NCBI GenBank assembly: GCA_031266495.1
Contig: JAISAX010000934.1
Span: forward strand, 1 to 5,028
From: Opitutaceae bacterium
Lineage (GTDB): Bacteria; Verrucomicrobiota; Verrucomicrobiae; Opitutales; Opitutaceae
Direction: 5' to 3'
Length of the DNA stretch: 5,028 nucleotides
The position numbers and the translations under genes were made by a program. Below are positions 1 to 5,028 of this stretch, in pieces (position 1 is the stretch's first letter; the number at the start of each line of letters is the position of its first letter). The notes under the pieces were generated by a model that saw only the letters and a list, made by a program, of their open reading frames with translations, was not told the origin of the DNA and did no database searches.

Positions 1-43
1 GCCCCCCAACCCGCAGGCCCTGCCCTCCCCCCCGCAGCTCCGG

Positions 44-232
44 GCGTCCATCCCGGAGGTCCTGGCGTCCATCCCGGAGGTCCTGGCGTCCATCCCGGAG
101 GTCCTGGCGTCCATCCCGAAGGTCCTGGCGTCCATCCCGGAGGTCCTGGCGTCCATCCCGGAGGTTCTGGCGTCCATCCCGGAGGTCCTGGCGTCCATCC
201 CGGAGGTCCTGGCGTCCATCCCGAAGGTCCTG
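44..232. repeat. Tandem repeat, 21-bp unit, nine complete copies
   Basis: Nine contiguous 21-bp units begin at 44, 65, 86, 107, 128, 149, 170, 191 and 212, and four bases of a tenth follow (233-236). Each begins GCGTCCATCCC and ends GGTCCTG. Copies 1, 2, 3, 5, 7 and 8 are identical. Copies 4 and 9 share one G-to-A change (CCGAAGG instead of CCGGAGG), and copy 6 has one C-to-T change at 166. There is no spacer between copies, so this is a minisatellite-like array and not CRISPR. The unit length is a multiple of three and contains no stop in any of the six frames. Forward it could encode ASIPEVL, VHPGGPG or RPSRRSW heptads; reversed, MDARTSG is one option. Whether any frame is translated is unresolved. 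Confidence 0.97.
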
Positions 233-248
233 GCGTGGACCGGGGATG

Positions 249-268
249 TTTCCCGATTCTTCGGGAAA
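249..268. other. Perfect 8-bp inverted repeat (hairpin)
   Basis: TTTCCCGA (249-256) and TCGGGAAA (261-268) are exact reverse complements separated by four bases. The hairpin lies about 160 bases beyond the channel gene stop codon in the direction of transcription, and between two copies of GCGTGGACCGG. It could form in RNA from either strand. Neither strand has a run of T directly after the stem, so it is not a canonical intrinsic terminator. It may still help end or protect the efflux mRNA; that is inference. Confidence 0.5.
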
Positions 269-408
269 AAGAGCGCGTGGACCGGCGTCGTGCCGGCGGC
301 AATCGCCCTGGCCCCGCCGCTATAAAAAAATACCCGTCCGCGTTCCCGTCCGCCTGTCGCTCTCCGCCGGGATAATCCTCTACCTGTCGGCGTGAATGAA
401 ACTAATGC

Positions 409-419
409 GGGGGGGGGGG
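409..419. repeat. Homopolymer G11 tract (C11 in the mRNA sense)
   Basis: Eleven G in a row on the plus strand. Read on the minus strand, it is a C11 tract beginning seven bases after the stop codon of the channel gene and led in by CGCCCT. The same lead-in precedes the C16 tract in front of the pump gene. The length may vary by replication slippage and is prone to sequencing error. Confidence 0.9.
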
Positions 420-426
420 AGGGCGG

Positions 427-1800
427 TTATTCGGGCAGTTCGTAACGGTCGGAGTCGGCGACGGCCCGCTGTATCGTGGCGACAGATACGAGGTAGTTGT
501 AGTTGGCCTGAAGCTGGTTGAGGCGCGCTTCCGTGAGGGCGGTGCGGGCCTGCAACTGGTCGAGCTGCGTGGCCGAGCCGGCGCCGTAACGGGCGTCGGC
601 GAGGCGCAGCGCCTCCTCGGCCTGGCTGACAACCTTGCCGGCGGCGTTGGCAAGCTCGGTGGCTTCCTGCAACGAGGAGAGCGCGCGGCGCACCTCGACT
701 TCGACACGGAGGCGTTCGGACTGGAACCGGATTTTTGATTGTTCGAGCTGCGACCGGGCCTGGCGGACGCGGCCGCGCGTGGCGGCGCCGTCAAAGATGG
801 CCCAGGTGCCTTCGACGCCCACCAGCCAGCCGTCCCGCGAATCGGAGAACGAGGCGGTCGTCTGGTTGCGGCGCACCTGGTAGCCGCCGACCAGATCGAA
901 CGTCGGGCGGTAGTCGGCCACGGCCACGCTCACGCCGGCCTCGCGGGCGCGGGTGATCTTGTCGAGCCGCCGGAGTTCGGGGCGGTCGCGGTTCGCCTTC
1001 TCGATCGAGGCGGCGAGGTCGTAGGAGACGGGCGTGAATTCGAGCTTGCCCACAAATTCGGGGGTCTTGTGCGGATCGGCCACTTCGAGGTTGGTGTAAC
1101 CGAGGACGCGGCGGAGTTCGTCGATGGCGATGCGGTAGTTGTTGCGCGCGGTGATGAGGCCGGGCCGGGCGTTGGCGCGCTCGACCTCGGCGCGGAGCAC
1201 GTCGAAGTGCGAGACGGAGCCGGCTTCATGGCGGTTGCGGGCGATTTTGAGCTGTTCTTCGAGCAGCTCCACGTTCTGTTGCTGCACGGTGATCTGCTCG
1301 CGGGCGAGGAGCACGTCGTAGTAGCGCGTGCGCACTTCCAGCAGGGCATCGCTGATGACGGACTGGAGCGAGAGGATGGCCGCCTCGCGGACAAGCGTCT
1401 GCGCATCGAGCGCGGCGCGCACGCCGCCGCCGGCGTAGAGTTTCTGGCGCACGGTGAGCGCGATGTTCCAGTCCTGGTCGCGGTCGCCGGGATACGCGGA
1501 GATTTCCTTTTCGTTGCGCCGGTAAGCGCCGTCGAGCGTGACGTGCGGGATGGCGCGGGCGCGGACTTCGATGATGACGCCTTCCTGCTCCTCGATCTGC
1601 TCGCGGGCGAGGCGGATGGCGTAGTTGTGCCGGATCGCGAAGGCGAGGGCGGTGGGCAGGTCGAGTTTTTCCGGGATGTCGGGCGCAGGCCCGGTCAGCG
1701 GCGCGGGCGGCGGAACCGGCGGCAAGGCAGCGGCGGCAGCGGCGTTGGCGGCGGCGGTGGCGACCAGCAGGAGCAGCGCGGTGAGTCGGTGGGTTTTCAT
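427..1800 (-). CDS. TolC-family outer-membrane efflux channel protein
   Basis: This is the outer-membrane and periplasmic exit duct of a tripartite efflux pump; TolC-family proteins act as trimers forming a 12-strand beta-barrel on a long alpha-helical tunnel. The 457 residues fit the family. Residues 1 to about 25 look like a Sec signal peptide (K2, R5, then LTALLLLVATAAA and an alanine stretch with an ANA site at 18-20). There is no cysteine there, so it is not a lipoprotein like OprM. A proline-rich linker (about 27-40) follows. Two OEP repeats follow: the first about 46-240 with strands near 85-120 and a KLYAGGGVRAALDAQ turn into helix; the second about 258-450 with PTFDLVGGY (299-307) and WAIFDGAATRGRVRQA (333-348). 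GSVSHFDVLRAEVE (195-208) and GSATQLDQLQARTALTEA (408-425) are matching helix segments of the two halves. The ATG overlaps the pump stop codon (ATGA), which supports this start and translational coupling. No Shine-Dalgarno is visible. Partner specificity is inferred from the operon. Confidence 0.95.
   Translation of the reverse strand: MKTHRLTALLLLVATAAANAAAAAALPPVPPPAPLTGPAPDIPEKLDLPTALAFAIRHNYAIRLAREQIEEQEGVIIEVRARAIPHVTLDGAYRRNEKEISAYPGDRDQDWNIALTVRQKLYAGGGVRAALDAQTLVREAAILSLQSVISDALLEVRTRYYDVLLAREQITVQQQNVELLEEQLKIARNRHEAGSVSHFDVLRAEVERANARPGLITARNNYRIAIDELRRVLGYTNLEVADPHKTPEFVGKLEFTPVSYDLAASIEKANRDRPELRRLDKITRAREAGVSVAVADYRPTFDLVGGYQVRRNQTTASFSDSRDGWLVGVEGTWAIFDGAATRGRVRQARSQLEQSKIRFQSERLRVEVEVRRALSSLQEATELANAAGKVVSQAEEALRLADARYGAGSATQLDQLQARTALTEARLNQLQANYNYLVSVATIQRAVADSDRYELPE
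1797..1800 (-). promoter_or_regulatory. ATGA stop-start overlap coupling pump and channel genes
   Basis: The minus strand reads ATGA here: the ATG (1800-1798) starts the channel gene and TGA (1799-1797) ends the pump gene. The roughly 20 bases before it (CACCTCGCTTCACCATC) have no AGGAG-like purine stretch, so the channel is probably translated by termination-reinitiation of ribosomes finishing the pump. The overlap is seen directly; coupling is inferred from how such overlaps usually work. Confidence 0.85.
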
Positions 1801-4800
1801 GATGGTGAAGCGAGGTGCGTCTGTTTGCCGCCGCGGTCCCTGGCGATGAGGACGTAGAGCGATGGCACGATGAAGAAGGTGAAGAGCGAACCGATGGCCA
1901 TGCCGGCCACGATGATGATGCCGATGCTGTTGCGCGCCGCGGCGCCGGCGCCGGTCACGAGGGTGAGCGGGAGGTGTCCGATGACCGTGGCCATCGTCGT
2001 CATGAGGATGGGGCGGAAGCGCGTGAGCGAGGCTTCGCGAATCGCCGCGATCCTGGAAAGGCCCTGCGTCTGGAGGTGGTTGGCAAACTCCACCATCAGA
2101 ATCCCGTTTTTGGATACGAGGCCGATCAGGGTGACGAGGCCCACTTGCGAATAGATGTTCATCGTGGTCGTCCAGCCGTCGGTGAAGTAGTGGAGTTGCG
2201 GGTTGGGCATTTTCAGCAGCGAGAAGATGAGCGCGCCGAACATGGCGAGCGGCACCGAACCGGCGAGGATGACGAAGGGGTCGCGGAACGAGTTGAACTG
2301 CGCGGCGAGTACGAGGAAAATCAGGATCACGGCGAGGAGGAAGGCCGGGCCGAACTTGTTGCCCTCGACGCGGAGTTGGCGCGACTGGCCGGTGTAGTCG
2401 ATCTTGTAGCCCCTGGGCATGACTTCGGTGGCGGTGTCTTCCAGGAAGCGGAGCGCCTCGTCGAGCGGGCGCAGCGCCATGCCGCTGATTTTTACGGAAT
2501 TGAGTTGCTGGAAGCGGTTGAGGGTGCGCGGCACGGTGGAGTCCTCGATCGTGGCCACGGTGCCGAGCGGCACGAGTTGGCCGTCGGGGCCGGTGACGTG
2601 GATGTTGCGGAGCTGGTCGGCGTTGAGGCGTTCGCCGCGGGCGATCTGGGGGATGACCTTGTAGCTGCGTCCGTCGATGTTGAAGCGGTTGACGTAGTTG
2701 CCGCCGACGGCGGCGGACATGTCGGCGCCGACTTGCCGGAGGTTGAGGCCGAGGGCGGCGACCTTGTCGCGGTCGATGGTGATTTCCGACTGCGGCTGGT
2801 CGATCTTGATGTCGATGATCGGGGGGAAGAGGAAGAGGTTGGCCTTGTTGGCGCGGTCAACGATTTCGCGGACGATTTCGAGGATCCGCGGGGTGTCGGC
2901 CGTGGAGGCCACGATGAACTCGATCGGGAAGGTGCCGCCGCCGGGGAGCGCGGGCGGGTTGATGGCGTTGTAACGGACGCCGGGGATGTGGCCGAGGCCG
3001 GCAACGACCTCGGGCGTGATGTCGAAGATCGTGCGCTGGCGTTCGCCCCAGGGCTTCAAGACCATGCCGCCGAAGGAGCCGGCGGGTTGCGTGATGAGGA
3101 AGGTGCGGGCGGTGTCGGGGTGGTTGAGAAAAAACGCGTTGGCGGCTTCGGTGGAGAGCACGGCTTGTTCGAGCGTGCCGTTGGCGGGCGTCTCGGCGAT
3201 GGCGAAGATGACGCCCTGGTCCTCGGCGGGGGCGAGTTCCTTGGGGGAGACGAGGTACATCGGGATGGCCGCGAGCGAGAGGACGATCCACACGATGTAA
3301 ACGGCGGGGCGGGCGTTGAGCGTGCCGTCGAGGAGCATGCCGTAGCCGCGTTTGAGTTTCTCGAAACCGCGCGTGATGAGGCCGGCGAGGCCGCGGTCGT
3401 CGAGGCCGGGTTTGAGCAACTGCGACGACATCATGGGCGAGAGCGTGAGCGCGACGACGCCGGAGATCGTCACCGCGCCGGCCAGCGTGAAGGCGAACTC
3501 GCGAAAGAGCGAACCGGTGAGGCCGCCTTGCAGGCCGATGGGCGCGTACACGGCGGCGAGCGTGATGGTCATCGAGATGATCGGCGACACGAGTTCGCGG
3601 GCCCCGGCAAGGGCGGCCTCGAAGGGCGTCTTGCCCTCGCGCATGTGGCGTTCGACGTTTTCAACTACAACGATGGCGTCGTCCACCACGATACCGACCG
3701 AGAGCACGATGGCCAGGAGGGTGAGCAGGTTGACCGAGAAGCCGAAGGCCTGCATCAGGAACAGCGCGCCGACGAGCGAGATCGGGATCGCCACGACCGG
3801 GATGAGCACGGAGCGGAAGGAGCCGAGGAAGAGGAATATGACGACGATGACGATGAGCAGCGTCTCGCCGAGCGTGGTGAACACCTCGTTGATAGCGTCC
3901 TGGATGTAGGCGGTGGCGTCGTAGGCGATGCCGCCGTCGAGGCCGGTCGGCAGGTTCTGGACGATGTCCTCCATCTCGGCGCGGATGCCTTTGACGACAT
4001 CAAGGGCGTTGGCGGTGGGCAGGGCGAAGACGCCGATGAAGACGGCGGATTCGCCGGAGAAACGCACGTCGGCGTCGTAGTCCTCGGCGCCGAGCACGAC
4101 GTCGGCGATGTCGGAGAGGCGCACGATGGTGCCGCCTTCCTGGCGCATGACGAGGTCGCGGAATTCGGCGACGGAGCGCAGGTCGGTGTTGGCGGTGAGG
4201 TTGACCTGGACGAGGGAGCCTTTGGTGGTGCCGACGGCGGAGAGGTAGTTGTTGGCGGCGAGGGCGGCGCGGACCTGCGCGGGGCTGATGTTGAGGGCGG
4301 CCATGCGGTCGGGCTTGAGCCAGATGCGCATCGCGAAGGTGCGGGCGCCGAGGATTTCGGCTTTCTGCACGCCAGCGACGGTGGAGAGGCGGGGTTGCAC
4401 GACGCGCACGAGGTAGTCGGTGACTTCGTTGCTCCGGAGCGTGGTGGAGGTGAAGCGCAGGTAGGCCGAGGCGAATTGCGAATCGGTGGACTGGATGTTG
4501 ATGACGGGAATCTCGGCCTCGGGCGGGAGGTCGCCGCGCACCTGGTTGACGCGCGAACTGATTTCGGAAAGCGCCTTGGCCGGGTCGTAGTTGAGTTTGA
4601 GGCGGATGTTGATGGTGGATACGCCTTGCGAGCTGGTGGACTCGATGTAGTCGATGCCGTCGGCGGCGGCGATGGAGCGTTCGAGCGGCGTGGTGATGAA
4701 GCCGCGGACGAGCTCGGCGCTGGCGCCGACGTAGGCGGTCGTCACGGTGATGGTGGAGTCGTCCATGCGCGGATACTGGCGCACGGTGAGCGTCTCCCAA

Positions 4801-4889
4801 GCCTGGACGCCGGCGATGATGATCACGAGATTGATCACGATCGCGAGCACGGGCCGTCGGATAAAGATGTCGGTGAAAACGGATTTCAT
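1797..4889 (-). CDS. RND-family (HAE-1) multidrug efflux pump, inner-membrane subunit
   Basis: This is the proton-driven trimeric transporter of the AcrB/MexB/MexI class, moving substrate from periplasm or membrane into the adaptor-TolC duct. Its 1030 residues match the family. The N-terminus FTDIFIRRPVLAIVINLVII (5-24) is the canonical opening and first membrane helix, which fixes the start. Twelve helices are readable, at about 11-29, 340-356, 361-381, 388-410, 434-456, 463-490, 529-547, 849-865, 871-893, 915-936, 960-980 and 988-1015. Two large periplasmic loops (about 30-339 and 548-848) carry the porter and docking domains. The proton-relay residues are all present: D403 and D404 (IVVDDAIVVVEN), K927 (GLVSKNGILMVEF), and R957 and T964 (TRFRPILMTT), corresponding to AcrB D407, D408, K940, R971 and T978. 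The first loop (for example TDYLVRVVQPRLSTVAGVQ) reads most like MexI/MexW-type pumps, judged from memory. No disruption is seen. Substrate is unknown. It starts 89 bp after the preceding gene, without a Shine-Dalgarno. Confidence 0.97.
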   Translation of the reverse strand: MKSVFTDIFIRRPVLAIVINLVIIIAGVQAWETLTVRQYPRMDDSTITVTTAYVGASAELVRGFITTPLERSIAAADGIDYIESTSSQGVSTINIRLKLNYDPAKALSEISSRVNQVRGDLPPEAEIPVINIQSTDSQFASAYLRFTSTTLRSNEVTDYLVRVVQPRLSTVAGVQKAEILGARTFAMRIWLKPDRMAALNISPAQVRAALAANNYLSAVGTTKGSLVQVNLTANTDLRSVAEFRDLVMRQEGGTIVRLSDIADVVLGAEDYDADVRFSGESAVFIGVFALPTANALDVVKGIRAEMEDIVQNLPTGLDGGIAYDATAYIQDAINEVFTTLGETLLIVIVVIFLFLGSFRSVLIPVVAIPISLVGALFLMQAFGFSVNLLTLLAIVLSVGIVVDDAIVVVENVERHMREGKTPFEAALAGARELVSPIISMTITLAAVYAPIGLQGGLTGSLFREFAFTLAGAVTISGVVALTLSPMMSSQLLKPGLDDRGLAGLITRGFEKLKRGYGMLLDGTLNARPAVYIVWIVLSLAAIPMYLVSPKELAPAEDQGVIFAIAETPANGTLEQAVLSTEAANAFFLNHPDTARTFLITQPAGSFGGMVLKPWGERQRTIFDITPEVVAGLGHIPGVRYNAINPPALPGGGTFPIEFIVASTADTPRILEIVREIVDRANKANLFLFPPIIDIKIDQPQSEITIDRDKVAALGLNLRQVGADMSAAVGGNYVNRFNIDGRSYKVIPQIARGERLNADQLRNIHVTGPDGQLVPLGTVATIEDSTVPRTLNRFQQLNSVKISGMALRPLDEALRFLEDTATEVMPRGYKIDYTGQSRQLRVEGNKFGPAFLLAVILIFLVLAAQFNSFRDPFVILAGSVPLAMFGALIFSLLKMPNPQLHYFTDGWTTTMNIYSQVGLVTLIGLVSKNGILMVEFANHLQTQGLSRIAAIREASLTRFRPILMTTMATVIGHLPLTLVTGAGAAARNSIGIIIVAGMAIGSLFTFFIVPSLYVLIARDRGGKQTHLASPS

Positions 4890-4901
4890 GAAATGCGGTT
4901 T

Positions 4902-4915
4902 GCGGATGGCGGATG
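4902..4915. repeat. GCGGATG direct repeat in the pump 5' leader
   Basis: GCGGATG occurs twice head to tail at 4902-4908 and 4909-4915, starting 12 bases upstream of the pump start codon. In the mRNA sense the leader reads CCATCCGCCATCCGC, pyrimidine-rich and lacking any purine-rich ribosome binding site. No function can be assigned. Confidence 0.6.
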
Positions 4916-4921
4916 GAGGGA

Positions 4922-4937
4922 GGGGGGGGGGGGGGGG
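4922..4937. repeat. Homopolymer G16 tract (C16 in the mRNA sense) upstream of the pump gene
   Basis: Sixteen G in a row on the plus strand, interrupted by A and then continued by GGG on both sides (4918-4920 and 4939-4941). In the mRNA sense it is a C16 tract ending 32 nt before the pump ATG and directly following the GC-rich hairpin. The plus strand is the template here and could form a G-quadruplex. Tracts of this length are typical slippage sites, so its length may differ between cells or be a sequencing artefact. Confidence 0.92.
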
Positions 4938-4938
4938 A

Positions 4939-4958
4939 GGGCGCCGCCAGCGGCGCCC
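4939..4958. repeat. GC-rich palindrome (8-bp stem, 4-nt loop), REP-like
   Basis: GGGCGCCG (4939-4946) and CGGCGCCC (4951-4958) are perfect reverse complements around the loop CCAG. A second small palindrome, CTAC-GG-GTAG, adjoins it at 4959-4968. It lies between the upstream gene stop and the pump start. In the mRNA sense it is followed by TCCCC and not by a U tract, so it is not a classic terminator. It may be a dispersed intergenic palindrome (REP-like) or a partial barrier tuning adaptor versus pump expression; both are inference. Confidence 0.7.
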
Positions 4959-4978
4959 CTACGGGTAGCGTATCAGCC

Positions 4979-5028
4979 CTAGCCGGGCGGCGGGTTGGGG
5001 TCGGCCATGGGCGCGGGGGCGTTGTTGA
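4979..5028 (-). CDS. C-terminal end of upstream gene, probably the periplasmic adaptor (MFP) subunit
   Basis: Only the last 15 complete codons and two further bases lie in the window. They read NNAPAPMADPNPPPG followed by TAG (4981-4979), with a second in-frame TGA two codons on (4975-4973). All 15 sense codons end in G or C, as do most codons of the two complete genes, which supports real coding. The Pro/Ala/Asn-rich tail would be an unstructured C-terminus, common at the end of RND adaptor proteins, and position directly before an RND pump gene is where the adaptor usually sits. No domain is visible, so the product is inferred from context only. The gene enters from beyond 5028 and is partial at its 5' end. 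Confidence 0.5.
   Translation of the reverse strand, partial: NNAPAPMADPNPPPG

Larger units (their letters stand above)
1..426. other. Intergenic, repeat-rich region downstream of the channel gene
   Basis: No gene can be called with confidence in these 426 bases. They hold a 21-bp tandem array (44-232), a hairpin (249-268) between two 11-bp direct repeats (233-243 and 275-285, GCGTGGACCGG), an A/T-rich island (321-332) with seven A in a row, a direct repeat CCCGTCCGC (333-341 and 345-353), and an 11-base G run (409-419) seven bases from the stop codon of the channel gene. The forward frame starting at base 2 is open from the window edge to TAA at 323-325, but the other two forward frames are also open past the array, so openness is not informative. 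The minus-strand frame of the channel gene stays open beyond its stop codon to the window edge, but has no ATG until inside the array. Confidence 0.7.

Noticed and set aside
44..232. CRISPR array
   Set aside because: The 21-bp units abut without any spacers and no cas gene is nearby.
321..332. TATAAAAAAATA as a promoter -10 box, or its reverse T7 run as an intrinsic terminator for the channel gene
   Set aside because: No -35-like element lies at suitable distance upstream on the plus strand, and no stable GC stem directly precedes the T run on the minus strand.
371..376. GATAAT as a -10 promoter element on the plus strand
   Set aside because: No matching -35 hexamer and no reading frame with a supported start follows; the nearest gene is on the other strand.
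1725..1765. GCG/GGC triplet-like repeat
   Set aside because: It is explained by the alanine-rich signal peptide of the channel protein in a GC-rich genome.
739..1857. Open frame of 372 codons on the plus strand opposite the channel gene
   Set aside because: It mirrors the TolC coding frame and has the same low-complexity, acidic and glycine-rich composition; no domain or start signal.
4939..4958. Rho-independent terminator between adaptor and pump genes
   Set aside because: The stem is good, but in the direction of transcription it is followed by C residues and not by a U tract.
1815..4982. Very long open frame on the plus strand, opposite the pump gene (1055 codons)
   Set aside because: Its product is extremely rich in Asp, Glu, Gly, His and Val without recognisable domains. 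It is what a GC-rich membrane-protein gene gives when read in reverse; the minus-strand frame has clear RND domains and catalytic residues.

Overview
This GC-rich window holds most of a tripartite RND efflux operon, read entirely on the minus strand, so transcription runs from high to low coordinates. In transcription order it contains: the last 15 full codons of an upstream gene (stop at 4979-4981), probably the periplasmic adaptor (MFP/HlyD-like subunit); an 89-bp gap; a complete 1030-aa inner-membrane RND pump of the HAE-1 class (4889-1797); and a complete 457-aa TolC-type outer-membrane channel (1800-427). The pump and channel genes overlap by 4 bases (ATGA). The order adaptor, pump, channel is that of classical Gram-negative multidrug systems such as MexHI-OpmD. 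The pump takes substrate from the periplasm or membrane using the proton gradient, the adaptor bridges, and the TolC protein forms the exit duct. Substrate and regulator cannot be read from this window.

The non-coding parts are the more unusual ones. The 89-bp adaptor-pump gap contains a perfect 8-bp GC-rich hairpin, a 16-base homopolymeric C tract (in the sense of the mRNA) ending 32 nt upstream of the pump start, and a short GCGGATG direct repeat. The region after the channel gene (1-426) contains an 11-base C tract next to the stop codon, an A/T-rich island (321-332), an 8-bp hairpin between two 11-bp direct repeats, and nine head-to-tail copies of a 21-bp unit (44-232). The two C tracts share the lead-in CGCCCT. 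No certain gene was found in 1-426; all three forward frames stay open through most of it, so open frame alone is not evidence there.

Organism: a Gram-negative bacterium, shown by the TolC/RND machinery. Coding sequence has almost exclusively G or C in third positions, and neither complete gene has a recognisable Shine-Dalgarno sequence. Together with long G/C homopolymers, a GGCGCC-type intergenic palindrome and 21-bp tandem repeats, this reminds me of Verrucomicrobiota such as Opitutaceae. That is an impression from style, not a demonstrated assignment.

I see no convincing evidence of a new enzymatic or defence system here. The points worth a second look are the homopolymer and palindrome architecture in front of the pump gene and the repeat region behind the channel gene.
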